NCBI RefSeq assembly: GCF_012932495.1 | Contig: NZ_JABCNG010000006.1 | Coordinates: 310,001 to 374,000 of the forward strand | Length of the DNA: 64,000 nucleotides | From: Novosphingobium sp. SG919 | Lineage (GTDB): Bacteria; Pseudomonadota; Alphaproteobacteria; Sphingomonadales; Sphingomonadaceae | Direction: 5' to 3' | Shown here: piece after piece, positions 25,658 to 34,029 of the stretch | How positions within the stretch are numbered: the stretch's first letter is position 1 | Layout of the letters: the number at the start of each line of letters is the position of its first letter | Made by a program: the position numbers and the translations under genes | Notes under the pieces: model-generated | The model's database searches: none | The model's input: the letters and a program-made list of their open reading frames with translations, nothing else | What the model was told of the DNA's origin: nothing

Positions 25658-26907
25658 GCCAATCGCCCGTCTGGCATCCGTTCTGGCAGCATGGCCTGGG
25701 CCTGCCGATCCCCACGGTGGCGCGCGGCGAAGGCGCGGCGCTGATCCTGGAAGATGGCAGCCGCGTGATCGATGCGATCTCGTCCTGGTGGGTGACCACG
25801 CACGGGCACAACCACCCGCGCATCATGGCCGCGATCCGCGCGCAGACCGAAAAGCTCGACCAGGTGATCTTTGCCGGGTGGACGCATCAACCGGCCGAAG
25901 ACGTGGCGCGCGGCCTGGTGGCCATGTTGCCCGAGCCGCTGACCCGCGTGTTCTTTTCCGACAGCGGCAGCACTTGCGTGGAAGTCGCACTGAAAATGGC
26001 GCTGGGTTTCTGGGCCAACACGGGCGAGGCGCGCGACCGCATCCTGGTGATGGAGCATTCCTATCACGGCGATACCATCGGCACGATGTCGGTGGGAGAG
26101 CGCGGGGTATATAATGCGGCCTATGCCCCGCTGCTGTTCGACGTGGGCACGGTGCCGTTTCCGCATGCCGATGGCGCCAACACCATTGCCGCGCTGGAAG
26201 CCGCCTGCCGCGAAAAGCCCGCCGCCCTGATCGTGGAGCCGCTGGTGCTGGGCGCAGGGGGCATGCTGTTCTATCCGCCCGCCATACTGGCCGAAATGGC
26301 GCACGTCTGCCGCCGCCATGGCGTGCTGCTGATTGCCGATGAAGTGATGACCGGGTTCGGCCGCACCGGCACGCTGCTGGCCTGCGACCAGGCCCACGTG
26401 GTGCCCGATATCCTGTGCCTGGCCAAAGGCCTGACCGGCGGATCGATGCCGCTGGCGGTGACGGTGGCGCAGGAGCCGATCTTTGCCGCGCACTGGTCCA
26501 CCGACCGGGCCAGGTTGTTCTACCACTCTTCGAGCTACACGGCGAATCCGATCGCCTGCGCGGCGGCGGTGGAAAACCTGGCGATCTGGCGCGAGGAGCC
26601 GGTACAGGCGCGGATCGACACGCTGGCGCAGAACCAGCAGGCCTTGCTGGACCGGCTGGCCAGCCTGCCGGGCGCCAATAACCCGCGCCGCTGCGGCACG
26701 ATCATCGCGGTGGACTTTGCCACGCCCGATGGCGGCTATCTCTCTGCCCTGGCGCCGCACCTGATGGGCTTTGCCCGCGACAACGGCGTACTGCTGCGCC
26801 CGCTGGGCAACACCGTCTATGTGCTGCCGCCCTATTGCATCACGCCAGAGGATCTGGCGCGCGTGGGCGATGTGGTGGAAGCAGGGCTGGCAGCCCTGCC
26901 CCGCTGA
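25654..26907 (+). CDS. bioA: Adenosylmethionine-8-amino-7-oxononanoate aminotransferase
   Basis: Class III PLP aminotransferase converting KAPA to DAPA with SAM as amino donor. WHPFWQHG at the start (BioA Trp-His-Pro-Phe/Tyr motif), ISSWWVTTHGHNHPRI, FFSDSGSTCVEVALKMA and the PLP lysine in LCLAKGLTGGSMPLAVT (Lys258) are diagnostic. The GTG start overlaps the bioD stop by four bases, implying translational coupling. It ends the bio operon, 10 bp before the stop of a convergent small gene. Confidence 0.95.
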   Translation: MSQSPVWHPFWQHGLGLPIPTVARGEGAALILEDGSRVIDAISSWWVTTHGHNHPRIMAAIRAQTEKLDQVIFAGWTHQPAEDVARGLVAMLPEPLTRVFFSDSGSTCVEVALKMALGFWANTGEARDRILVMEHSYHGDTIGTMSVGERGVYNAAYAPLLFDVGTVPFPHADGANTIAALEAACREKPAALIVEPLVLGAGGMLFYPPAILAEMAHVCRRHGVLLIADEVMTGFGRTGTLLACDQAHVVPDILCLAKGLTGGSMPLAVTVAQEPIFAAHWSTDRARLFYHSSSYTANPIACAAAVENLAIWREEPVQARIDTLAQNQQALLDRLASLPGANNPRRCGTIIAVDFATPDGGYLSALAPHLMGFARDNGVLLRPLGNTVYVLPPYCITPEDLARVGDVVEAGLAALPR

Positions 26908-26917
26908 CCACACAAGC

Positions 26918-27163
26918 TCAGTAAGCGCTGCGCGTCGAAGCCCCCATGAAGGGGAAGCGAACCACGCGGCCGGTCAGCATCGCGGACTTGAACAGGATGC
27001 GCGCCTTGTCGGCCTCTTCGATCGTCAAGAAAACCACATGGGTGCCGCCCGACTTGAGCGGTTCGATCGAACTGATGCGCAGCGACTTGGCTTCGCATTG
27101 CTTGATCGCAGCCGTCTCTTCGACCGAAATGTTGAGCGCGCGGGTGGTGACAATTGCCGTCAT
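26918..27163 (-). CDS. Small hypothetical protein (81 aa)
   Basis: An 81-residue protein starting MTAIVTTRALNISVEET with an AGGAG ribosome site eight bases before the ATG. It alternates strands and helices (SSIEPLKSGGTHVVFLTIEEADKARILFK), giving a compact soluble alpha/beta look, with no signal or membrane segment. I do not recognise the family. It is the second of two tiny minus-strand genes 86 bp apart, probably one transcript starting near the AT-rich island. Confidence 0.65.
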   Translation of the reverse strand: MTAIVTTRALNISVEETAAIKQCEAKSLRISSIEPLKSGGTHVVFLTIEEADKARILFKSAMLTGRVVRFPFMGASTRSAY

Positions 27164-27249
27164 GGGGAAATCTCCTGGCCGGAAGACCCGGTTCGCAAGG
27201 CTTGCGAAACGGGCAACGTGGGCAAATGCGCCCGATTGCGTTTGGGCGA

Positions 27250-27444
27250 TCAGGCCGCCGCGGGCGCGTCCGGCTGGGCAAACCATTCGGGATAGGCCGC
27301 AACGCCCAGCTTCTGGCGCAGCCGGGCAATGCGCGTTTCGTAATGGCGTACGAGATCGTAACGGCTGCCCGCACGGCGATCACGCGGCGCTTGGGCATCC
27401 ATCACCGCAACCTGATGCTGAAAAAGAAGATGATTGAGGTCCAC
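27250..27444 (-). CDS. Small hypothetical protein (64 aa)
   Basis: A 64-residue protein starting with GTG (VDLNHLLFQHQVAVMDA), seven bases after a strong AGGAGA site. It is mostly helical and charged (RYDLVRHYETRIARLRQKLG) and ends AQPDAPAAA. No known domain recognised. The ribosome site and its pairing with the next small gene are the case for it being real. Confidence 0.6.
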   Translation of the reverse strand: MDLNHLLFQHQVAVMDAQAPRDRRAGSRYDLVRHYETRIARLRQKLGVAAYPEWFAQPDAPAAA

Positions 27445-28094
27445 GGTCGTTCTCCTGCCAGATGCGGGAGCGCGATGGTCTCTCAGGCGCCTGATGCATC
27501 CAGGATATTTGCATCCATGACAGGGGGCGATGCGCAGCTTATGGCAAATCACGCCAATAATTGCAAGTGAAATTTAAAAATCGAATTTCAAGTACATTTC
27601 GATCTTCAACTGGCTTATATTTATGATCTATTCGAATTATGCTGAATTTAATTTTACAATATTAAAATAGACAGGATAAATTCTAGATTTCATTGCAACA
27701 TCACCTTTAAGCTCATTTTCCTGGCAAGCAGACTCGCGCCGCAAGGTTCCAAACTGCATTCCGCCGTCATGCCCCCCGCAGAACCGGCACGGTCTGCCAC
27801 CGCCTGTCTTGCGCGCGAGACTGCCCCTGGACACCGCCGCCCGTTCAGGATCGTGGGAAAGCAAGTTGGACTCTCAACAGAAATCGAGAACGGGCCGATT
27901 AGATGGCACCGTTTCAGTGCGATCCCACCATCCCCACGTATTTTCCCTTACTGGTCAATACGGTTACAGCAACGAAGACTGCCACGGCGTCAACCGCGTC
28001 TGGAGCGGGCATGTTAAAGGAAAACGGCAAGATTGTGCAGACCGGGCGGCGAATCCCTGCCGCCCTTTGCTGGCAACTTGCAGGACGGCCGCAC
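27445..28094. other. 650-bp intergenic region with AT-rich island
   Basis: No gene seen. About 27550-27720 is strongly AT-rich, with runs such as AATTTAATTTTACAATATT and an inverted GAAATT/AATTTC pair, in striking contrast to the surrounding GC-rich DNA. It lies between the divergent small genes and the glycoside-hydrolase-like gene and probably holds promoters for both directions. A plus-strand frame from 27903 joins the downstream gene, but its extra residues precede an evident signal peptide. Confidence 0.6.
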
Positions 28095-29876
28095 ATGGCG
28101 CTTTTTAAGAACACCCGTTTTCGCCAGTCACTGCTGGTCACGGCTGCCATTGTGGCCGCGCCGGCACTGGCGACAACGGTCATCCTCACTGCGGGGAAAG
28201 CACCGGCGTCTCAGTCCAGCCAGCCGGTTGCGGCGGTCACGCTTGCCGCCAGCACGGGCACCGCAACCACGGCGGTGGTGGCCGCTTCGGCAGCCGCCAC
28301 CGCCGCCTCGACCGGGGGCAGCCCGCTGCTGTTGGGCGCGCAGACGCATTTCAGCCAGGGTTGGGCCACTGGAGTGGGCGATCTGGCCGCGCAGGCGCAA
28401 GCGCCGCTCTTGCGCGATTCACTGCCCTGGGCGGCGGGCGAGGTGACCAAGGGGCAATATGCGCTGGGCAGCGCAGCGGCGCAGAACCTGATGGCTGCGT
28501 GCCAGGCGGGGCGGCGGCTGATCCTGACGGAAATTCCGGTCAACCCGCTTTACGACAATGGCTTGTGGGTTTCGTCCGAACAGGGGCGGACGGCCTATGC
28601 CGCCTATCTTGGCGCTCTGAAGGACAAGTTCGGATCGTGCCTTGCCGCGATCGAGCTGGGCAATGAGATCAACGGCAGCCGGGCGATGGTCTTCGCCAGC
28701 GGGATCGACAGTGTGGCGGCCTACGTGCGCATTGCCGCCGCCGCGCGCGCGCGTTTGGGCGGCAATCCCGCGCTGCTGGGCGGATCGACCAACATGATCG
28801 GCACCGGCTTCCTGCGCCCGCTGTTTGCCGCCGGGCTGCTCTCACAGGTCGACGGCCTGGCCGTGCACCCCTATCGCAACCGGGGCGAAGGGTTGGACGT
28901 GGAAATGGCGCAGCTCTGGGCGGCCATGGATGCCTCGGGCCGGCGCGTGCCGGTCTGGGCCACGGAATTCGGACTCGCCACACCAGACCAGGGGCTGGCG
29001 GCCGGCGAACTGGTCAAGCAGGCCACGCTGCTGGCGGCAAACGGCGTGGGCCAGGCCAGCTGGTATGCGCTGATCGACCAGACCGGCTTTCCCACCATGG
29101 GGCTTTTTGCCGGCACCGCGATCAAGGACCAGGGTCGCGCGTTCCGTTTCCTGCAAGCAAGCGTGCTGCCCAAGGGGCGCCCGGTGCGGCTCGACCTGGG
29201 CGATCCGCTGCTGTTTGCCTATCGCTTTGGCAGCGATACCACGGTGGTGTGGGGAAGCCCGCGCGGGCTGGTACTGGGCAATGGCACGCGTGCCTATGGC
29301 CCCACCGGCGCCGCGCTCGCCGCGCCCTTGATCGGGGACCAGCCGATCGTGCTGGTGGGCAAGGGCTATACCATCGGGTCTTCGGCCGTGGTGGCCGATA
29401 CGCTGCTTGGCTGGGGCACGCCGGCCTGGCGCTATTTCGTGCGGGGCAAGACCGGCGCCGATACCGCGCTCGATTGGGTGGACGATACCTGGACCGGCTA
29501 TTTCGGCAACAAGTTCAGCAAGCCCTTGCGCATCAACGCGACAAGCGCAGCGCCTGCGGGCGATGCCAGCGCACCGCTGCGCGCGGTGTGGCGCTATACG
29601 GCACCGGCGGCCCAGGCGGTGGATGTGCGCGGCTGCTTTGCCAAGGCGGCCAACGGCGACGGGGTGGACCTGTCCGTGCTGCGCAATGGCAAGGTCTTGT
29701 GGCAAGGCACGGTCACCACCGCGCTCCAACCCGGCCCGGTGGCGGTGGACCTCGCCGCAGGTGACAAGCTCGACCTGGTGGCCGGGCCGAACCAGACCTT
29801 TGGCGGCGACGCGTTCTTCTATCGCGTGGTGCTGTTCCGCCGGGGCCAGAGCACGGCGGTACCATGCCCCAACTGA
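28095..29876 (+). CDS. Exported glycoside-hydrolase-like protein (clan A type barrel)
   Basis: A 593-residue secreted protein. A signal anchor/peptide (SLLVTAAIVAAPALA) follows MALFKNTRFRQ, then an Ala/Thr-rich linker to about residue 75, then a TIM-barrel-like domain. IELGNEIN (Glu191, acid/base position after Asn) and VPVWATEFGLA (Glu291, nucleophile position) have the spacing of clan GH-A enzymes; VDGLAVHPYRN between them also fits. The C-terminal 150 residues look like a beta-sandwich accessory domain (YFVRGKTGADTALDWVDDTW). Substrate unknown; it might cleave polysaccharide made by the capsule region. This ATG is chosen for its AGGA site and signal peptide; the frame stays open to 27903. 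Its stop abuts the stop of the convergent cyclophilin gene. Confidence 0.68.
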   Translation: MALFKNTRFRQSLLVTAAIVAAPALATTVILTAGKAPASQSSQPVAAVTLAASTGTATTAVVAASAAATAASTGGSPLLLGAQTHFSQGWATGVGDLAAQAQAPLLRDSLPWAAGEVTKGQYALGSAAAQNLMAACQAGRRLILTEIPVNPLYDNGLWVSSEQGRTAYAAYLGALKDKFGSCLAAIELGNEINGSRAMVFASGIDSVAAYVRIAAAARARLGGNPALLGGSTNMIGTGFLRPLFAAGLLSQVDGLAVHPYRNRGEGLDVEMAQLWAAMDASGRRVPVWATEFGLATPDQGLAAGELVKQATLLAANGVGQASWYALIDQTGFPTMGLFAGTAIKDQGRAFRFLQASVLPKGRPVRLDLGDPLLFAYRFGSDTTVVWGSPRGLVLGNGTRAYGPTGAALAAPLIGDQPIVLVGKGYTIGSSAVVADTLLGWGTPAWRYFVRGKTGADTALDWVDDTWTGYFGNKFSKPLRINATSAAPAGDASAPLRAVWRYTAPAAQAVDVRGCFAKAANGDGVDLSVLRNGKVLWQGTVTTALQPGPVAVDLAAGDKLDLVAGPNQTFGGDAFFYRVVLFRRGQSTAVPCPN

Positions 29877-30644
29877 TCAAGGCGTGGCTGGGACGGGGGC
29901 AGGCGCGGGAACCGTAGCGGGTTGCGGTGCCTGGTTGGGCACCCGGCGCGCGGTGATCACTTTCACCGGCTGGGCCAGCATCTGCCCGCGCATGGCCCCT
30001 TCGCCCAGCGTGGGGGAAATCGGCATGTCCCAGATCTTGCGCACCACATCCATGCCCGAAACCACGTGCCCGAACGCGGCATAGCCCAATTGGGTATCAG
30101 TAACGGCTTTGGCGGGATCGGCACTGGCCGGATCGGCATCAAGACTGGGAATATCCGACAACAGGATCGAAAAATCCGACGTCGCCGTGCCCGGTGCCAG
30201 CCGTGCCAGGGAAAGCGTGCCGGCCTTGTGCAGAATGCCTGTCTGGCTGGTGGGTTCGTGCGCCACCGGCTTGAACAGCTTGGCACCATCACGGATGCCG
30301 CCCTGCAAGAGCCCGTTGGGCTGCTGCCCCCATTCAAGGTGCATGGCGCGGTAGAACATCATCCCGTCATAGCGCTTGCTGTCCACGTAGTGCAGGAAAT
30401 TGCCCACGCTGACCGGCGCATGCTTCCCGTCCAGTTCCACCACGATGGTGCCCTGGTCGGTCACCAGCGCAACGGTCGCGACATCGGGAACCGGGGCCGG
30501 TGCCGCTTCGACCGGCGCCTTGGCAGGTGCGGCGCGCAACGCGGGCTTGCGCACAGGGGCCGCACCGGCGGCGGCGAACATCAGGTGGGAAGCGGCCAGG
30601 GCCAAGGCCAGGCGAGGGATATGGAAAGCGAATCGCGTGATCAT
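29877..30644 (-). CDS. Exported cyclophilin-type peptidyl-prolyl isomerase
   Basis: A 255-residue periplasmic cyclophilin. Signal peptide (LALALAASHLMFAAAGAAP), then a Pro/Ala linker, then the cyclophilin core: VALVTDQGTIVVELDGKHAPVSVGNFLHYV, YDGMMFYRAMH and LGYAAFGHVVSGMDVVRKIW. The usual Arg-Val-Ile catalytic strand reads FYRAMH here, keeping the arginine. An AGGA site precedes the ATG; the frame upstream is not needed. It ends in a Pro-Ala tail. Confidence 0.85.
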   Translation of the reverse strand: MITRFAFHIPRLALALAASHLMFAAAGAAPVRKPALRAAPAKAPVEAAPAPVPDVATVALVTDQGTIVVELDGKHAPVSVGNFLHYVDSKRYDGMMFYRAMHLEWGQQPNGLLQGGIRDGAKLFKPVAHEPTSQTGILHKAGTLSLARLAPGTATSDFSILLSDIPSLDADPASADPAKAVTDTQLGYAAFGHVVSGMDVVRKIWDMPISPTLGEGAMRGQMLAQPVKVITARRVPNQAPQPATVPAPAPVPATP

Positions 30645-30830
30645 CGGGCAATCCTGCCCGAAGTTGACACGGCCGGACATCCCAAAGGCGCATCCCACGG
30701 TCAGGCTGCACACCATGGATCATGGTTAACGCCGGCCTAGCAATCAACCACGGGGGTATGGTTACCAATCCCTGAACGTGCGCAGCCTAGGTTTCCCGGC
30801 ATATCTGCCCCATCGCCGGAGGCTGCCGCC

Positions 30831-32570
30831 ATGCTTCGTTTGCGTATTTCCGCCAAGTTGATCTCTGCCTTTGCCGTGATGCTGATAACGATCGCGGCCG
30901 TCACCGTGGTGGGGGTCGATCGCATCGGCGCTGTCAACGGTGTCGCCACCGAACTGCGCCAACGCTGGCTGCCGGCCACGCAATCGCTGGGCGAGTTGCA
31001 CAGCCAGCTTGCGCAATACCGCGTCCTGCAGGCCGAACTGGTCGACACGCCGGACCCAAGCACGGCCAAGCGGGCGCGCGATATGCAAGCGGCGGTGGAC
31101 AAGACCCTGGCTGATTATCGCGCGGCCACCACCGCACCCGAGCAGCAGGCGCTGCTTGCCACGTTCGAGGCCGGGTGGCGCGACATGACGGCAGACACCG
31201 ATCGCCTCATCGCCGCGTCGGAAAGCGATCCCGCCGCGGCGCGGGCTGCCTTGGGCGGGCCATCGGGCGAACACTACGCCATGCTTGAAGACCTGATGCA
31301 GCGCCTCAGCGATGGCCAGGCCAAAGGCATGGCAACGATTTCCGAACAGGGTGCGGCCATCCATACCACTGCCCAAAGCTGGATGGTGGGCACGGCGGTG
31401 GCGGCACTGGCCGCGTCGGCGATCCTGTTGACGGTGCTGATCGCCGGTAGGGCAAGCCCGGCCCGGCGCATCCGCCCAGCAGCGGACCGCCCCACCCCCG
31501 GCCAGATCGCCCGCGACAGACAGCGCGCGCAGGCGGATCAGGCGCATGGCGAGGCCGAAAACGGCGCCCGCGCGGTGGAAAAACTCGCCAGTGACGGCAA
31601 TCCAGCACCAGGCGACGCCGGCGATGTGGTGGGCCGCATCATGGCAGGATGCCGCACGATCCAGCAGGGCATCGACGACGTTGCGGCCGCCTCGTCCGAT
31701 CTGTCCCTGCAGTCCGACCAGCAGCGAAATGCCCTGGCAGACACCGCGCGGACGCTCACCGAATTCACCGGCACCGTCAGGATCACCGCCGAAAATGCCC
31801 GCCAGACCAGCGGCCGGCTGCGCGTGGCGCGCGACACTGCCGGCAAGGTGGAAACCATCGCCCACGATGCCGTGGCGGCGATGCGCTCGATCGAGAGCAG
31901 CTCGCGCCAGATGGCCGAGATCATTGCCGTGATCGACGGCATCGCGTTCCAGACCAACCTGCTGGCACTGAACGCCGGGGTAGAAGCCGCCCGTGCCGGG
32001 GAGGCCGGCAAGGGCTTTGCCGTGGTGGCTGGCGAGGTGCGCGGCCTGGCGCAGCGCAGCGCGAACGCGGCCAAGGACATCGAGAGCTTGATCAATGCCA
32101 GTTCTCAACAGATCACCGATGGGGTGGCGCTGGTGGAAAGCAGCGGCGACGCGCTGCGCCAGATCGTGGGCGAAGTGAACGCGGTGTCGGGCCTGGTCGA
32201 AGAGATTGCCGACGCGGCCCAGCGCCAGGCCGACGGCATCGGCGCCATTTCGCGCATGGTATCGGGCATGGATGCGGGCCCACGGCGCAAACCGGCCATG
32301 GCGGCTCACGATACCGCCGGCGCCCGCGTTCTACCGAGCGAAGCCGACAGCCTGATGGAGCAATTGGCTCGGTTCCGGCTGCATGGCGGCAATGCCTCTC
32401 CGGTGCAGGCACCGCGCGTGGCGCCGGCTGCCGAATCCGGCGATTTTGCCTGGACGCCGGTTGCAGGGCCGGCCAGGCCCGCCCTGGGCCTGGCTTCAGA
32501 GGCCCGGCGCGCGGCGCCGGCGCAAGGGTTTGCCCTTAAAGGCACCCCCCTGTTTGCGCGCGATCAGTAG
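30831..32570 (+). CDS. Methyl-accepting chemotaxis protein
   Basis: A 579-residue chemoreceptor: TM1 at about residues 8-28, a four-helix-bundle-like periplasmic domain to about 180, TM2 about 186-205, then a short linker and the cytoplasmic signalling region. The hairpin tip contains VIDGIAFQTNLLALNAGVEAARAGEAGKGFAVVAGEVR; the usual Ala-Ala-Val-Glu is Ala-Gly-Val-Glu here. No CheW/CheA genes are near. The Pro/Ala-rich C-terminus lacks the CheR-tethering NWETF-type pentapeptide. Its stop overlaps that of the convergent LOV gene by seven bases. Confidence 0.9.
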   Translation: MLRLRISAKLISAFAVMLITIAAVTVVGVDRIGAVNGVATELRQRWLPATQSLGELHSQLAQYRVLQAELVDTPDPSTAKRARDMQAAVDKTLADYRAATTAPEQQALLATFEAGWRDMTADTDRLIAASESDPAAARAALGGPSGEHYAMLEDLMQRLSDGQAKGMATISEQGAAIHTTAQSWMVGTAVAALAASAILLTVLIAGRASPARRIRPAADRPTPGQIARDRQRAQADQAHGEAENGARAVEKLASDGNPAPGDAGDVVGRIMAGCRTIQQGIDDVAAASSDLSLQSDQQRNALADTARTLTEFTGTVRITAENARQTSGRLRVARDTAGKVETIAHDAVAAMRSIESSSRQMAEIIAVIDGIAFQTNLLALNAGVEAARAGEAGKGFAVVAGEVRGLAQRSANAAKDIESLINASSQQITDGVALVESSGDALRQIVGEVNAVSGLVEEIADAAQRQADGIGAISRMVSGMDAGPRRKPAMAAHDTAGARVLPSEADSLMEQLARFRLHGGNASPVQAPRVAPAAESGDFAWTPVAGPARPALGLASEARRAAPAQGFALKGTPLFARDQ

Positions 32571-33169
32571 CCTGCTTCCACCGCCATGCGGATGGCGTCG
32601 GCGCTGGTGCGCACGCCCAGGGTGCGGATCACCGAGGAGCGGTGCATCTTTACCGTGCGTTCCGACAGGCCCAGCTCATAGGCGATCTGTTTGTTGAGCT
32701 TGCCCGCGGCCATGTGCACCAGGATTTCGCGCTGCCGGGGCGAAAGCAGCGCCACCGCATCGCGCGCCGCCTGCGATCGCGCAGTGGCCACGTTGTGCCC
32801 TGCTTCCAGATCCGCCGCCTTGCTAACATCCACTTGGGAACCAAGGAAATATTCAAGCTCGCCTTGCGCATCGAAGATGGGGGCGACCATCACCGCGTTG
32901 CGGAATGGGGTGCCATCTTTCTTGTAGTTGATGATCTCCACCAGCACCGGGCGCCCTTCGCGGATGCCCGCGCGCAGTTCCTCGGTCAGGTCCGCTTCGG
33001 TACCGGGCCCGCGCAGGAATCGGCAGTTGCGGCCGATGATCTCGTCCCGCTCATAGCCGGTCAGCGCTTCGAACGCGGCATTGCATTCCACGATCGGGTT
33101 GTCGGGCAAGCGGGGGTTGCTGATGACCGCAGCGACCGGGCTTGCCGTTATCATCTCGGATATCAGCAT
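32564..33169 (-). CDS. LOV-HTH blue-light-responsive transcription regulator (EL222-like)
   Basis: A 201-residue protein with an N-terminal LOV domain (about 5-115) and a C-terminal LuxR/GerE HTH domain (about 138-200). The flavin-adduct motif GRNCRFLRG (Cys49) and NYKKDGTPFRNAVMVAPIFDAQGELEYFLGSQVDV are canonical LOV; LSPRQREILVHMAAGKLNKQIAYELGLSERTVKMHRSSV is the HTH. This short two-domain layout is that of EL222 of Erythrobacter litoralis, where blue light frees the HTH to dimerise and bind DNA. It is divergent from folE and may control it or itself; this is inferred from position only. Confidence 0.92.
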   Translation of the reverse strand: MLISEMITASPVAAVISNPRLPDNPIVECNAAFEALTGYERDEIIGRNCRFLRGPGTEADLTEELRAGIREGRPVLVEIINYKKDGTPFRNAVMVAPIFDAQGELEYFLGSQVDVSKAADLEAGHNVATARSQAARDAVALLSPRQREILVHMAAGKLNKQIAYELGLSERTVKMHRSSVIRTLGVRTSADAIRMAVEAGY

Positions 33170-33322
33170 GTTTCCTCATGTGGCACGGTGCGCGCTTCGC
33201 TCCAGTGTCCTTTCGGCCATGTTGTAGCTGCGCGCCGCCAACTGCAAGTCCCAAGTACATGCCCGGTCTTGCCCTGATGCGCATCTTCTGCGTGCAGCCT
33301 CCCCGGGCCGGAGACTTCCGCC

Positions 33323-34009
33323 ATGAACCTTATCACCCTCGATTTCGCTGCCGACCAAGGCACTCACGATGGTTGCGACCACGCCGCCCATGATCATGTC
33401 GCGCATGACAACGCCGTGCGCCACCATGCACCTGCGGCCAAGCCCACGGTGCCCGAGCAGGTGCAGGAAGCAATCCGCACGCTGCTGCGCTTTGCCGGCG
33501 AGGATCCCAGCCGCGAGGGACTGATCGACACGCCGGCCCGCGTGGGCCGGGCCTGGCTGGAATATTGCCAGGGCTATCGCGAAGATCCCAGCGTGCACCT
33601 GACCCGCACGTTCGAGGAAGTGGGCGGCTATGATGAAATCGTGTTGCTGCGCGACATTCCGTTCCAATCGCACTGCGAGCACCACATGGCGCCGATCACC
33701 GGCAAGGCCTCGATCGCCTATCTGCCGCACAACCGCGTGGTGGGCATTTCCAAGCTGGCCCGCGTGCTGCACGGATATGCCCGCCGCCTGCAGGTGCAAG
33801 AGCGCCTGACCGCGCAAGTGGCGCAGTGCATCTGGGACCATCTTCAGCCCCAGGGCGTGGCCGTGGTGATCGAAGCGCAGCACGGCTGCATGACGGCACG
33901 CGGCGTATGCACGCCGGGCGTGGGCATGGTCACCAGCCGCATGCTCGGCTGCTTCCTCAACGATGCCAGCTCGCGCCGCGAAGTCATGTCCCTGATGGGC
34001 CGCAGCTGA
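33323..34009 (+). CDS. folE: GTP cyclohydrolase I
   Basis: Makes dihydroneopterin triphosphate from GTP, the first step of folate/pterin synthesis. Zinc and catalytic residues are in FQSHCEHHMAPI (Cys118, His120, His121) and QHGCMTARGV (Cys189); EDPSREGLIDTPARVGRAW is the family opening. The first ~35 residues are unusually His/Asp-rich (THDGCDHAAHDHVAHDNAVRHH), possibly a metal-binding tail. 228 residues is normal. Followed after 20 bases by a renalase-like gene. Confidence 0.95.
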   Translation: MNLITLDFAADQGTHDGCDHAAHDHVAHDNAVRHHAPAAKPTVPEQVQEAIRTLLRFAGEDPSREGLIDTPARVGRAWLEYCQGYREDPSVHLTRTFEEVGGYDEIVLLRDIPFQSHCEHHMAPITGKASIAYLPHNRVVGISKLARVLHGYARRLQVQERLTAQVAQCIWDHLQPQGVAVVIEAQHGCMTARGVCTPGVGMVTSRMLGCFLNDASSRREVMSLMGRS

Positions 34010-34029
34010 CGCGGCAGGGAGGGGAAGCG

